Shown: positions 32,854-46,575, numbered from the stretch's first letter. The stretch: 64,000 nt of DNA from Ipomoea triloba (GCF_003576645.1 NC_044918.1:21631468-21695467), one strand, 5' to 3'. Program-made: numbers and translations. The notes: generated by a model not told the origin, from the sequence alone.

Positions 32854-35800
32854 TCAATGTGATTGTGCAGACTGGTAATAAGACCAATACTCCTTCACTA
32901 GTTGTCCATACAACGAACCTTCTTTCTTCATCAACTTCATCGGTTCATCATATTCCACTAGTTTCCCTGTAGATTACAAACAAGAATATGAGGTCATAAG
33001 ATAATTGCTTGACGTTTGAAGGATAAATGGAGGCTCGGGTTGGGTTATCTATCTCACCATCACTAATGGCAAGAACCATTGTACAATCCATAACTGTGGG
33101 TATTCTATGGGCAACTGTGATCACAGTACAATCGGCGAATTCTGTTCTGATTGTTTTCTGCAGAATCATGTCTGTGGCGTTGTCAATTGATGCAGTGGCT
33201 TCGTCTAGCACCAAAATCTTGCTTTTCCTTAACAAAGCACGGCCAAGACAAAACAACTGTCTTTGTCCCATACTCCAGTTTGATCCGTCTTCCAAAACTA
33301 ATGAAACAAATTCTTTCTTGTTACTAAAAACAATACATGTTAAGAGTTCTACGTTGAAAAAAATAAGATAAAGCATATTGGTATATAAGGCCATGAGTTA
33401 GACTAGCTAATTGATTGGATTCAATTTTATTGCTTTCCTAAGTGAGGCATATACTATACAACAAAACTTACCCAAGGAGTCGAGCCCTTTATCCTTTTCC
33501 TCCACGGCCTCCTTTAGTTGGCACTTTTCAAGAACCTTATGAATAAAACACATGGTTGGTTAAAGATGGAAGAAAAAAACTTCAAAAGAGTTAAAAATCA
33601 GCTTGGCTATATATACCTCCCATATTTGGTTGTCAGTATGCTGAGAGAGGGGGTCTAGATTGTATCGCACTGTTCCATTGAAAAGAGTAGGATCTTGTGG
33701 TATAACCCCGAAACGAGACCTCAAATCATGGAGCCCGATCTTAGATATGTCGATTCCATCCACCACAATCCTGCCGCCTGCTGGCTCAACGAGGCGAAAG
33801 AGAGCACCGATAAGTGTGGTCTTCCCGCTCCCAGTCCTGCCTACAATGCCAATCTTGTGCCCTCCTTCAAAGGTGCAACTAATTCCACGTAGAACAAGTG
33901 GGGTGTCTTCCCTGTACCGGATCTGTTTTCCATATCGCTCATCATTATGCAATGTTATGGGAATCCTTACTTGTAATAAGAACGAGCAACAAAAAATGAA
34001 TTTTACCTGCAAATCTTCAATCTCCACTTTACCCCTAGTCGGCCAATTCACTGGAGGGCGATTCTTTTCTATGATCTCAGGAGCTTCACTTGGTACATGC
34101 ATGTATTGCTTTAGTCTTTCCACTGAAATGATATAGTTTGCGATAGTGCACTGGTTCTGGATAGAAAAGACGAGGGACATATTTAGCGATAGACCATAAG
34201 ATAACGCCATCCCAATGAAGCCTGCAACGTTATGGATGATTTTTAGAAAACAAAAATTTATCAGGAGCCCAGTCTTAAAGATAAATTTAGGCAGCAAACC
34301 TGAGCTAAAAGTCCCGGGAGGAAGCAAAACCATGCAAAGTGCAGATGAGGCAAGAACAGTCGCACTGATTACTTCTAGCCTTTGAATCAACCACTCGTTT
34401 GCTGCAAAGTTGTAGAAAAAGGGGCTAGCATTTATATCAACTAGCTTGAGATTCTTCACAAAGAATCTATCCTCCTGTTCAAATGCCCTAATTGTCATCG
34501 CCCCAGCAACAGATTCGGCTAAATGGTTTGCAACAAACGATTTGGTAGTCCCATTAATACGCATCAATTCTTTGGCAGATGAAAAGTAGTATCTCTGTTG
34601 TCCAAGAAACTTATCAGTTCAAGTGAAACAGAAAACAAAAATCTAAGCCCTACAATGTAAAATTCTTACCTGTAATTGAATGGCAAGATAAACCATTGGT
34701 ATGGAGACAAACAAGACTTGCCAGGTAACAACTGCTAGCACTGTAAGATTAGAATAGAAGTTTATGCTTGCTCCAATTGCAAATATTAAGTTAAACGGAA
34801 CATCCAGATCAACAATACTCAAATCTACCGATACCTGCATTGATTATGAAAAGATTAATAAACATATGCGAGAGGAAGGGATAGTGAGTTTATCTCATGA
34901 CATACTTATAAACCAAAAGCATACCCGACTTAGTATCCTTCCTAGTGGTGTGGAATCATAAAATGACATTGGTGCACGGAAAAGAGAGGTTAAAAGTTGT
35001 GAGAACAAAGAGTGCGATGATTGCACACCCAGAGTAACCGTCGATAGAGATCTAGTCAGCAAGAATACCATTGAGGCGACTCCAATTAACAAGTAAATCG
35101 CGATTAGCTTCAAAGTACTAACTTGAGAATTTTCAACATTTGCAGCCATCCACGAGTTCTGTAATACTTGGCCAATCACAAATATAATGTGTGACAGAAC
35201 CGCGGTGGAAAAGAACAGGTAGCCCTTGTTCTGGCTTAGATACTGCAAATAAGGCTTAAGTCCGGTGTCCCCTACTTCTCTCTCTTCTTTTTTAATAAGT
35301 TGATCACCTGTAGAGTCTTTAGTTTGGTTCTCGAGTTGTGTCTTTCCAATTTCTCTTGTAGATCTTTCGCTCTTTTGCGAAGAAGTAACCTCTGCAAGCC
35401 TTTCAGAACCCACGGTTTCTTTGTGTGCAGCGACTAGCTCTTGAAATTCTTTGCTCGAGGCCAATAACTGTTGATAGGGAGCCGCTTGTAAAATTTCGCC
35501 ATCTGACATTAACTGAAAGGAAAAGATAAAAAGTGTCATTATTTGTTTCATCAAAAACTAAATTGGAAAGAGAAACGAGGCAAAGACGAACAAACCAGGA
35601 CAATATCAAATGCCGGAAGAAAATCAACTTGATGGGTCACAAGCAAGACAGTCTTCCCCGAGAGAGCTCCCATGACATATTCCTACAAAAGGCTCAGATC
35701 AGCTTTCAAATATAAATGAAAAAATAAAACTTTAAGAATACTCATAAGAGTCACAAAGTAATCACATTGAATAGGCTGGTAGCAGTATGTGCATCAACAG

Positions 35801-38257
35801 CACTGAAAGGATCATCCAATAGATAGATATCAGCATCTTGATATAGAGCACGAGCAAGTTGGATCCGTTGCTTCTGACCGCCACTAAGATTGACTCCTCT
35901 TTCTCCTATTTCAGTCAAATCTGCATAGGGTAGCAGCTCAAGATCCTTTACTAGTGAGCACTTCTCTAAGGTTTCCCGGTATCTCTGGCTATCCATCGAA
36001 GAACCAAATAGAATATTATCCCTAATGGTTCCTGTCTGAATCCACGCTGATTGAGAAACATAGGCAATTTTTCCATATACCTCAACCTGTTAATGATCAA
36101 GAGTAAAATTCTCAAAACTATAGAAGGCAAACAAAATTATATATACATGCCTATTATAGAATATTTTAAACCAAAAGGAATTATCTATACAATGTAGTAA
36201 AAGAAAAAAGAAGTAGAACTTACAATTCCCTGGATGCTTGGAACTTCTCCTAGAATTGCTGCCAGAAGAGTTGATTTCCCTGAGCCAACCTCCCCACATA
36301 TAGCAACCTTGTCACCATGGCGAACCTCCAAATTGATGTTTCGAAGCGTAGGTTTTAGTGGATTTTCTTCCCACGAAAGATTAGCTGACCTCAGACATAT
36401 TGCAGAACTTGCAACATTTTGGACATTATGCTTCTGTCTAACATTTGCATTATCCAGCTCAGGTGCCCCGAGAAACTTAACAATTCTTACAAATGAAACT
36501 TTAGCTTGAATCACCACACCAATCACATCAGGAATTGTTCTTATAGGATCCTGAACCAGGCGAAGAGTTGCTACAAAGGTGAACACATTGCTTGCACGCA
36601 ATGAAACTCCAAGAAAGTAGCACGCTCCGAAAGTAGCAGTTGACACCAATACAGGCGAGGACCAAAATAGAAAGCTATTATATGCTTTACGCATCTGAAC
36701 AGCCGATAACCACTTTTCTTCTACTTTCCGCATACTCTCGATGACGTTTTTGAAATGAGTTTCCCATGCATACAATTTTAGAACCTTCATATTCATAAGA
36801 GCTTCTGACATGGCCTTAAGCCTTTCATCCTGTGCATCCATCAACTTGGATTGGAATTTGTGCTGCAATTTTGCGAGGGGAGCATTGCAGAGCACTGTTA
36901 GTATTATTACTACTAAGGATGCAAAGGTTGCAAGCCCTACGGCCTGAAAGAGAATTGCAAGTGCAAAGCAGAGTTGAAGGCTTGTAGTCCATGTTTGGTG
37001 CAACCAAAACGGGAACTCTCCAATGCGATAGGCATCCACAGTGACATAGTTCATAATCTCGCCATTAGAATGTGTTAGCCTGGCAGCATTGGATAATTGC
37101 ATTTGCTTCTTATATATGGCGGCTGTTAGTAATGACCTCACTTTTAGCCCAATTTGTCTGCATCTAAAGTACCACTGCCTTTGCGATAAAGATTCCAAGC
37201 ACTTTGCAACGAAAAGCAGTACAGCCAAAATGTATCCCTCGTTTTTAAAACTTGCATTTCCTTCTGCAACCTCAATGAAGGCATTAAGAATCATAGGACC
37301 AGCAGAAACCGTAATAATTTTTAGCATCGCAAAAAATCCTGACACAAAGAGCTCTTTCTGGTTGCACATTATTAGCGTCTTCAGGATTGAAGGTTGGGAC
37401 AAAGGATCCCGTTGTTTCTGTTTGTTCAGTAACTCCATAAACATCAAGTAACATGACTCTGCCCTATCCTGCTCACGCAATTTGGGAATGTCATCATCCT
37501 CAAGAGTTTTCGCCCTCCCAAGTCTCATCAATGAATTCAACCACCAGAAAGTCATTGTGCTCAAAGTCCCCGCTTCAGCAAACTTACTGACTGATCCTAC
37601 ATGATCAATCTTGTTGCTTCCATTGGCAGTACCATTTAATGGAGCATAAAGATCATTTTCACTAAATCTAAAGCCCTTGTAAGTGCATAAGAGCAATAAA
37701 CTTGCTCCTATGACAGACAGTACATCTAAAGCTATCTTAACAGTTGTTTCTTTGTAAACAATAGCAATGGTGAGAGAGAAACAACAAGAAATTCCAGCAA
37801 ACACCAAGGCAAGAATGGTGAAAAGCTTTAGTGATGTTTGTGAAAAGTATTTTCCACGAAGAGTGAAAGTCAAACTCAATAATAACCATGCAATCCCATG
37901 AAACAACATTAGTAACCACCAATGCATAGGCAACATGCTCTGGGTTCTCCTAACTTCCTCTTCTAAAATCCAAATTCCCAATGACAAATATATCACACCC
38001 ACTAAACCATTAAAGATGGCACAGATCAATTGCAAACGACTAATGCCAATGCCACGAGAGCTCGTAGGTTTTAATGTGGACTTGGAGAGCACAACAAATA
38101 GAAGCACAAGCAAAAGAATAACATCAAAACATATCATCAACATGTTATTGATACAGGAGGAAGGATGAGTAACAAGCACCAAATCAGCAACACAGGGCTT
38201 CCCATTCTGATCTGTACAACCTGATGCGCCACAGAACATAGACCAAAGCTTCTCCAT
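32854..38257 (-). CDS. ABCC10: ABC transporter C family member 10-like (MRP type), copy B; intact
   Basis: Exons on the minus strand, 5' to 3': 38257-36224, 36086-35766, 35682-35596, 35512-34925, 34834-34670, 34594-34300, 34221-34007, 33922-33617, 33535-33472, 33297-33058, 32966-32854. They give 1475 codons plus TGA, exon for exon the same lengths as copy A, and all introns are GT-AG. The domain order is TMD0, TMD1, NBD1, TMD2, NBD2. Walker [10 protein letters not shown] and GRTGSGKTT, signatures LSGGQ and SMGQR, Walker B LLDD and LVLDE, and the His-loop motifs are all present. Exon 3 keeps the expected [20 protein letters not shown]. The C-terminus ends AQSH, where copy A has AQSR. The Arabidopsis ABCC10/MRP14 clade is the closest family I recognise; substrate and membrane (probably vacuolar) are inferred from the family only. 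Confidence 0.95.
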
Positions 38258-39281
38258 CTATTAACCTTCCCTGCAAATCCCTGTTATAGCAATCAAAGCA
38301 TTCATGTCAGCAAGAAAATAAACTTCTGTAAAAATAAGATAAACAGCTCTAGTAGAAAAATGAATATTCAACAGAGCATGATGAGCATAAAAAATAATAA
38401 TAATAAAATAAAATAAAATAAAAAAGTAAAAAACATATACAGAAAGAAGAAAATTGCAACAAGTTCTGCTACCTTGTGTATGCTCAGTGAAGTTCACTAG
38501 AAATCCTAGTTTATAATAGAACTCTTTGATCAGAGACCAGATAGAACAAGGTTGCTCAAACTCAACAAGCCCAGTGAAAAGCACAGACTAAAGAAAGCAA
38601 GAAACTTTTGCATTTTGAAATAGCAGTTTCTTGATTTTAAAAATTATATCAACAGTGATTGCAGGAATTAAAAAAAAAAAAAAAAAAACACAGAGAAAAG
38701 ATGCAGACAACTATACTTATGGTTTTTCCTTGTCTTAATAGGCAATAGTAATAGAAGCCAAATATAGAAGTGATGAGAACAAGATCCACTTAAAAATTGT
38801 AGTGTAAACAGAGAGCATGAGAAGATGGTAACCAAAAGCAAGATCCAAGACTGCAGCCAGCCATAAACATTAAAAAAATGATAGCATATGACAAACATCC
38901 TTAGCTGGACCAGTAAAATAGTAGAGAAACACATCAAATGTCAGAGGACAAACCAGAGTCACGGGAGAAGCAGCACCAGTGTTGGATGAAGATCGTAGAA
39001 GATGGCACTAAAACTCTGGGATTTTCTCAAAGTCACAAACTTTTAAGTTCAAGGAAGATCCTAGCCTAGCCACGGCAATTTTATGAAATTCTGCAAACGT
39101 TTTGGCCTGAAAATTAAAAGTAGAACCCACAACTAACCGGGCACTGTTTTATCCATGATTAGGGTGGTGGGTTCGGTTGGTTTTGGATATTCTGGAGCAC
39201 TTACAGCCCCAGACCTATACGTGGGTGTATAAAATTTGTGGGCGTCAATGGGAATTGAATGTGTATGTGTTTATATGCATA

Positions 39282-39337
39282 TTATATAGAGGCATTTGAG
39301 CTTGCGGAAAGAAGGAGATCGCGTCATCGCTCACGTC
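39282..39337 (-). promoter_or_regulatory. Putative core promoter of ABCC copy B
   Basis: CTCTATATAAT on the minus strand (39282-39290) is a TATA box at the place equivalent to copy A. An upstream ACGTG core (GACGTGAGC, 39331-39337) and a TGACG motif are also kept. The start codon is about 1 kb downstream, and the same TTTGCAG|GG acceptor before the ATG suggests a 5'UTR intron. Confidence 0.45.
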
Positions 39338-39530
39338 TTCCCGGAATAAACAGAGTTGTCGTCTTCCTCGTGAGACGTATCCAGATAGAACGCTTCTTTC
39401 CTAGAAGGAAAAATTCTAATGCCGCTCACAAATATGTTAACTTTTAATGACTGTTTGGTTTGTTGTAATAATTGTATAAAGAGAAGGAGAATTCTGAATG
39501 GAAATCTATATTATGACTTGAGGCCCTGTT

Positions 39531-39810
39531 TGGTAAATCGCTGTTAACTGATTGGGTTGGCTGTTTGAGTTAGAAGGTATGATTTGTTAATAACATTAGT
39601 TGATTGTAGAAAGTTGTTTGATAAATTAGCTGTTAGCTGATAGCTGTTTGGTATAATTTCTTTTCTCAAAAAGCTAATTGAAAAATCTGCTTTGATTAGC
39701 CTTTTGAATTTTAGCATTTTGGAGTTACAAAAAGCTTATTATTTACTAACTAATAGTTGTCAAATAAGCCAAAATTGGCTGATAGGCTGATTATTTACTA
39801 AACAGGGCCT
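39531..39810. mobile_element. MITE with AGGCCCTGTTTGGTAAAT termini, copy 1
   Basis: The left end is AGGCCCTGTTTGGTAAAT; the right end is ATTTACTAAACAGGGCCT. Internal words such as CTGATTGGGTTGGCTG and GCTGATAGGCTGATTATT are complementary across the element. The target duplication is unclear. A diverged copy in the opposite orientation is at 55692-56011. Confidence 0.7.
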
Positions 39811-39989
39811 AAATCTTTTTAATCATGTTCAAATTGATATTTTAAGTTGAAAATGACGAAAATATATTTAAAAGTTTTAGATTTTGACATGTCTTACACG
39901 GAGGAATGATCGTCGTGGTGAATTTTAGCACTAAAATAATAATCATGGATGAAAATTAGTAAGAATTAAATATGTGGATCAAAACTGTT

Positions 39990-41940
39990 ATTTTGTTAAT
40001 ATTCGTGAGACCAAAGTGATATTTCCTCAATAATAATATAATAACATAAAAACAAAATTTACATTATCGATTTTTGTTGTTTTTATTATTAAAATATTAA
40101 AAAATATTTTGCAATAAGTAAGTTTTTTTTTTAGCATAATTGCAATAAGACAGTTTGAACATAAATAGAAAAGTAAAAAGGTAAAAGAAGATAACTTTGA
40201 AAATGTCTTATCATTATACAAAAAATAAATCAAAATGTATAACTTATCAATTTAAATTATTACACCAATATAATTTTTATTTATGCTATAATTTTTAAGG
40301 AAGATGACTGAATGACTAAGTCAAGATTGAGTGAGCTCATGTACTAAAATTTTGTGTGTGAAATTATTGAGGCAAAGCAAGGGGATTTGATGCTTGTATG
40401 CTACTATATACTCTGTATTACTTTTATATTTTATTTTTTTAATGTATGCTCTCGACTAGACATTTAATATATTAGTCTAGCTCCAACTATAACATCTGTA
40501 AGTATTAATTTCTCCAACTATAATATATATAAAAGATACGGTACTGAAGTTGATCGGTTCACCGTTCACAGGTGCTTCTAATCTTTCATTTTATGTTATT
40601 ATTATTGTTGTGAGAAAAAGAAGGGCGAGAACTGGGCAGGTCACCAAATTCATAATTCACAAAATGTCAAAAATGAAAACAACATTTATTAAACTTGCTG
40701 CATTTTTCCTTTTTAATTTTAAGGATATTTTTTCTTGTTATTTAATTAATTGGTCTATGTACTTCTCCGGTCCACTTCTATTTTGAGTTTTATTAGTTGG
40801 ACTCTCAATCTCTATAAATGATAAATTATCTTGATCATTTTGGATCTCAAAAGAAAATGTCAATAATAAAATTTTAATGAAAAAAAATAAAAATATGAAA
40901 TACAACGTAGGAATCCAAATAATATTTGTCTTCTCTTTTTGTTTGCTATGGGACATAATAATTGAGACATTCACATTGATGGGCATTGACAGTGAAGAGC
41001 ACTAAATGAAATTATTGGGAACCTCATTCTCTTATCACTGCCATGCAAACAAGTTCCGACTAGGGCATCCCAATTGTAATTTTTGGTAGAGTTTTTGAGG
41101 AATCAAAGCTTCTTGGGGGAGAGAGGAAGAGTAGAGAGAAGAAATGAAGTTCTTGCACGGAGATTGATTTTTGTCTCAATAATGGGACCCACCAAGAAAG
41201 AAGAAAAGGAAATGCGCCTAACTTAAGGCGCAAATCTCACGTCCAACCGGGCCAATTGGATTAACTACTTCAATCTCAACACTCAACAAATGGGGGCTAA
41301 TTGGGTTAACCCCAGTCAAAATTACTAAAGATACAAACTTGTAATCATAATGTCACTAGTTTGAATCTGAACTACCTTAGTTTGAGTCGGTCAGCTATAA
41401 GTAACTTAGGTTGGTTTCCCTCTTTGTAGTCTTTTTTTTTAAGCTAGGGTCACAAGGCGACTAGCTGAGATATATCAAATGCACACCCTCTGATAGTGAC
41501 GATGATTTTCTTCATCACCCTAAAAAAAACAAATAGAGGCTAATTCATTTGATCAATCAACCATCATTTCCAAATTGTATATCATGTCTATTGTGTCATT
41601 TGATCAATCAATCATCTTTCAGGCCAAAGAATCAATGCTCCACCATCAGAGTTTGATCTTGCAACTACTCGATATTTAGAATGATAACAAAAGTATCGTC
41701 ACACTATGTAGTAGTTGACTGGATTATTATTGTATATATATGATTCTTTTATACTTGATTATCACATGTTGTATTGATAAACTCATGATTGACGCCTACT
41801 ATATCGTACAAGTAGTCAACAAAAACAAATGATTGTTCTTAAAGATAATGGCAAGTTGAAAGTAAATATCATTAAATGATGAACATTATTTTTTTTCTAC
41901 GTCAATATAGCTCATGGAATGACAGCATTTCCGCATTGTA
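39990..41940. other. Downstream spacer of unit 2
   Basis: This is the counterpart of 26240-31077. It is AT-rich, with no gene supported. A probable MITE at 41061-41326 (GGGCATCCCAATTG; GGGTTAACCCC near the right end) is missing from unit 1. It contains the hairpin GCGCCTAACTTAAGGCGC. Confidence 0.55.
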
Positions 41941-42276
41941 GCAAACCAAACCAGTGCTCCATCAGACTAGAACGTGGTGCAGTAGACCGTCATCTTTAAG
42001 TATTAAAGCATAGAATTCAATGTTTTCAAAAAAAAAAAAAAAAAAAGCATAGAATTCAATGATGTACAACATACGAGAATCACCCACATCAGGTAGGGGA
42101 CAGCACAATTTTCGAAAAATTGACAAAATTAATAATTATCAAAAATTTCAGTTTTCGATTAATTATCGGTATTATTATTATTATTATTTTTAAATAGTTA
42201 TTTAGTGTCTTTCAAAAAAATAGTTATTTAGTGAATCGGTTATTAGTTAGTTTTGGACGTCCAAAAACTGCGATCA

Positions 42277-43086
42277 CCGAGTGATAGCGTAAATGGAACC
42301 GGGGGTTATGATTACACTACGAATACGTATGTTTGTCAATAAGTGGGAGGGCGCTCGTAGGTCAGCCGGTCGGTCTACCGTAGGGCGACCGGGCAGTCCG
42401 AGGCTGAGAAATATCCCGAGTGGTAAGTAGTTATGAGCGGGTCGCTTAGAATAGCGCAGGCTGCTATTGTAGGGCGGTCAGGTTGCAATTACAGAGTGGG
42501 AATTACGAGCGAACAGTTACACGGGGTGTAGACCGTGATATAGATTGATGTTTGTAGGGTGAGATTACAAGTAATGCGTAGTCGTAATTACAATCAGATG
42601 CATCTTCTAAGTGAGGGGGAGACCCCTCCTATTTATACTAAATCAAGTCGGTCTACGCATTTAATGCACCAGCTGCAAGTGGCTTGACGTGGCGTCTTCT
42701 TGTTGGCTTGGTCAGGCGGTCACTCTGCAGGCTACGCGTAGGTTGACTGGTCGAGGTTGTAGAGCCGCAAGTTGTCAATCGCCGGCCTGCAGGCGCAAGT
42801 TGGACTGCTTTACTTGTTGTGTAAGATAAGATTTCGGCTTGCAGGTTGCGTCACTTTGTTGACCGACCGGTCACCCTTCGGTAGGTCGGTCGGGTGTGTT
42901 TCTGTCGGGACGACTCCAAGGGTGATCCGAGAGCATTTTGTCACGAGGCCTATCGGTACAAGCGGACCGGTTGATCACAAGTGATTTATTCCAGTTGGGT
43001 TGATGACTATGACTGACCGGTCGGGTGACTTCTTGACGGACCGGCTGTACGGATCAGTCTTTTGTGCGTATTTACCCATCACCGAG
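42277..43086. mobile_element. Solo LTR of an LTR retrotransposon
   Basis: The 800-bp LTR is 42282-43081. It begins TGATAGCGTAAAT and ends ATTTACCCATCA, with TG...CA termini and an imperfect inverted terminal repeat. A perfect 5-bp target duplication CCGAG lies at 42277-42281 and 43082-43086. It is strikingly GC-rich (repeated ACCGGTCGG-type words) in AT-rich surroundings, and CTATTTATACTAA near 42629 could be its promoter TATA. No internal region or second LTR exists, so it is a solo LTR formed by recombination. Confidence 0.85.
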
Positions 43087-43953
43087 TAACTCATAATATA
43101 TTAATATATATCTAAAAACATAATAACTCTCAATCAATGTTATATCCTTGATTTATGTCCCTCTTTTTGTATGCTAATAAATGTATATATTTTGCTTTAA
43201 ATGTTGTACACTTCAATGTTATTAGACAAAAATGTCCCTACTACATTCTTGTTATACAAAACTACCCTTACACAGTTATAACACCGTTAATTTTAACTCC
43301 ATCATTATTACCATACACCTATATCTATCATATCTTTTTCCTATTCTTTAATTATCATTCTATTAAAATCATTATATAATTAATTTAATGGTTGATTATA
43401 TTTTAATTAAATTTTTATTAATGGTAAATCATATATGTGTACTTGTGTATAAAATACATATATTATTTGTGTATATATAATTCGAATTATAAATATTAAT
43501 TATTTATATTTATTAATGTTTTAATATTGGGCATGAGTTTTCGCGCATCGCACGTACAAAATACTAGTGTGTGTGTATATATATATATATATAAGTTATT
43601 TATAATTTAGCTCATCACTAAGCTCAGTATCTTGTCCAATCCAATAGTTATAATATTAGATTTTTCGATACCTGACCTAACTAACGGAAAACTTTTTTTT
43701 GAACCAACTTACCGGAAACTTTGATTTTTGATCGATTACATCTATATTATTAATTAAATGCTAATTAGATGATACCCACATGCACAAATTAGTTAAAGCA
43801 GAAGACAAAGCAAAATAGGTTTTGACCACTGCACCAACTATTCTACTAGCTAGCTTACCATTCCACCCTCAGCTCGTTTGACTTTTCTCTTCTACATATT
43901 TTGACGGCTCCATCTTCACCAATTTGATGCTTCAATTGGCTATGACAATCCTA

Positions 43954-44188
43954 CTACCTCCGTCCCATTTTGATTGTCTGATTCGTTTAACGAGTCTTGA
44001 CTAAATTTATTTTTTTAATCCGATTTTTTATAATATTAAATTTAGTATTAATATATAAAATTTATATATTTAGAAACTACATTAAAATTACTATTAAACA
44101 CAAAATGTTAAATTTAAAAATAATAAAAATTATTAAAGAAAATAAACAATGAATAGTAAATATGACAAGTAAAATGGGATTGAGGAAG
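43954..44188. mobile_element. Stowaway (Tc1/mariner) MITE, copy 1
   Basis: The ends are CTACCTCCGTCCCATTTTG and CAAGTAAAATGGGATTGAGG, flanked by TA on both sides (43952-43953, 44189-44190). Confidence 0.8.
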
Positions 44189-44661
44189 TACTATTTTTTA
44201 AATGAAATAAATTATTTTTACAAATTCTGTCAGTTCCGCTGGCTCTCTCAGACCACGTTTACTTACATTAAAAAAAAAAAAAAAGGAATTAAGTTGTTGG
44301 AAAATAGTTAAATTGTGATGAGGAGAGGATGCATGAATTTGTTCATTGGAATGGCCAATAATTACAATAGTTTACCCTACAAAAACCAGCAGGTCGCTAT
44401 CATGAATTGCTGTTGGCCGGCTGCAAAAGATGGCCCGGCCAGGTTGTATTGTGTGCAATTGTTTTACTATGAATGAGTTCGATTAATAAATTATGTATCT
44501 ATTACAATTAACATATTATGTAAGTTCAGTTAAAATACAATAGATGGATAAGAATCGAAACTCCAATTTCATGCTTAAGGAACGGGATGCTGAACCACCA
44601 CACCAACCATATTGGTTACAATTAATTATTATGTATATACTGTTAACATATTATGTACTTT

Positions 44662-45004
44662 GGGTGTGTTTGGTTGGTGGGTTTAGGCATAAGGAATGAG
44701 TATGAAAGTGATTGCTTGTGTTTGGTTGATAGGTTTTGTTAATGCTACTATGAGTTTGGAATACCCCATTAATGAGAAAACTCATTCCCTTATTTTTCTT
44801 TTGAAAACAACTCATTCGCTTATTAAATAAGGGTTTCATCTCCCTTCTTCCTTTCTTCTCCAACTATTAATAATCGTTCCCATTCCACCCAACTACCAAA
44901 CATGCTAAATACTTTCACCAAAACCCATTACCGTTACCAAGTATTTGATACCCATTCCGATTCCGATTCCGATTCCGATTCCCATGTGTGAACGAAACGC
45001 ACCC
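44662..45004. mobile_element. MITE with GGGTGTGTTTGG termini
   Basis: The left end is GGGTGTGTTTGGTTGG; the right end is GAACGAAACGCACCC. It includes (CCGATT)n-type hexamers near 44955-44980. It abuts the Stowaway copy at 45029. Confidence 0.6.
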
Positions 45005-45028
45005 TTTCAGTGTATTTATAAGTATATA

Positions 45029-45285
45029 CTCTATTCGTCCCATTTTATCTGTCCTACTTACTATTCATTGGTCAAACCAACTCTTTCTTCTTTAGTTATT
45101 TTCTTTATTATTTTTTACTTATTTTTAAATTTGATTTTTGTATTTAATAGTACTTTTAGTATAGTTTCTAAATATATAAGTTTTGTATATTAATACTAAA
45201 TTTAATATTATGAAAAGTTGAATTAAAAATAATTTCAGTCAAATCTCGTTAACCGAACCAGACACATAAAATGGGACGGATGAAG
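45029..45285. mobile_element. Stowaway (Tc1/mariner) MITE, copy 2
   Basis: The ends are CTCTATTCGTCCCATTTTA and TAAAATGGGACGGATGAAG, with TA on both sides. Its interior is alignable with copy 1, partly in opposite orientation. Confidence 0.8.
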
Positions 45286-45401
45286 TAATATATTAACTGA
45301 ATGTACATAATATGTTAACTAGTAGTACAATGTCATTTTGGACTAAGATTACATTTATAATACACTCTTAATTAGACTATGAGTTTCCTCATCACCCTAA
45401 A

Positions 45402-45624
45402 AAAGAGTTGATGAGATATGTATATGTAGTGCCGCTCAAAAGAAATAGGAGATCATGTTTATCATCACATGCCACCAATTTTCCATTCTTTACGTACAAA
45501 CCCATTTAATATGATCAAAAAAATGAAACTAAAAATGACAAGGACCCTTGGAGAGTTGGAGGGAGTAAATACTCTAATTCAGTCACAAATTGCATTGTTC
45601 ACTATTTGTGTGGAAGCTAAACCC

Positions 45625-45655
<31 letters not shown>

Positions 45656-45986
45656 AAGTTGAGATATGTCCAAAGATGTCTGAATAGGTGAAGTATGATT
45701 TTTGTACTTAAAAGTCACACTATACTCTCAGTTTAATTCGTCACATAAGATATTTTTAGTGTGGATCATTCTTCTTATGTGGTTTGGGAATGAACTATTA
45801 AACGTATTGGAGTAGAGTTTAATCAATGCACACCCTTGATTAATAACTATGAGTTTCTCTTGTGACTGAAAAAAAGAGTTGATGAGATATGTATATGTAG
45901 TATGGCTCAAAAGAAATAGAGGATCATGTTTATCACATGCCACCATTTTTCCTTTCTTTACGTACAAACCCTGTTAATATGATCAA
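45402..45986. repeat. Pair of ~115-bp direct repeats
   Basis: AGAGTTGATGAGATATGTAT and the next ~95 bases at 45405-45523 recur at 45872-45989 with small changes. The spacer contains a 23-bp A run. Confidence 0.75.
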
Positions 45987-46369
45987 AACATCTTTTACTT
46001 TTTCACTAAAAACATATTGTGTTAAAAGATACTCCATAATTAAAACTTTTTTAATAATAATACACTTATTGCATTGACTATGCCCATGTGTGAATGTGTG
46101 ATCACATTGCTATATATATGGTGTCAATATTAATTGAGTAGACTTGTTTTTACTTTTATTTTTTACCCAATTGAATCATTTGCCACCACTTTTTTTTTCC
46201 TCCACACAAAGAAATGATGCTCTTCCTGATAAGATCAGAATAAAACCCATAGTGGGCGCGCAATTCGAAGGAAAGTTAGCAAATGAGGAAAAGTTAATTT
46301 GATTATTAAACAGTAAATGCCGTGGGGAGGGTTGAAAGGATGAGTTTGACATTTTGTTATTAAAATGTA

Positions 46370-46575
46370 GTGCGGTAGTAAATATAAAGAAATAAAATTA
46401 TATATTTATTATTAGTTATAACTTTTGGGATAGTAATAAATTTTTTATTATAATAATTGGTATCAGAACAATTCAACATTCTACTATCAAAATATGACGT
46501 TAACTGATGCACAAATATAAAGAAATAAAATTATGCATTTGTTACTAGTTATAACTTTTGATAGAACGGTAAGCA
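46370..46575. repeat. Direct repeat flanking a primer-binding-site-like motif
   Basis: TGGTATCAGAACA (46458-46470) is one base from the usual initiator-tRNA primer binding site TGGTATCAGAGCA. It sits between two ~60-bp near-copies beginning AATATAAAGAAATAAAATTAT. It may be a decayed LTR element end. No coding relic is visible. Confidence 0.3.

Larger units (their letters stand above)
31078..41940. repeat. Tandem segmental duplication, unit 2 (carries ABCC copy B)
   Basis: It starts exactly where the end of unit 1 (GCATTGTA) joins the start sequence ATTCATAAAAGATC. It ends at 41940, after which the sequence (GCAAACCAAACC) is unrelated to either unit. Confidence 0.85.

Noticed and set aside
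42772..42984. 70-codon frame in GC-rich DNA
   Set aside because: It lies wholly inside the solo LTR; no similarity recognised.
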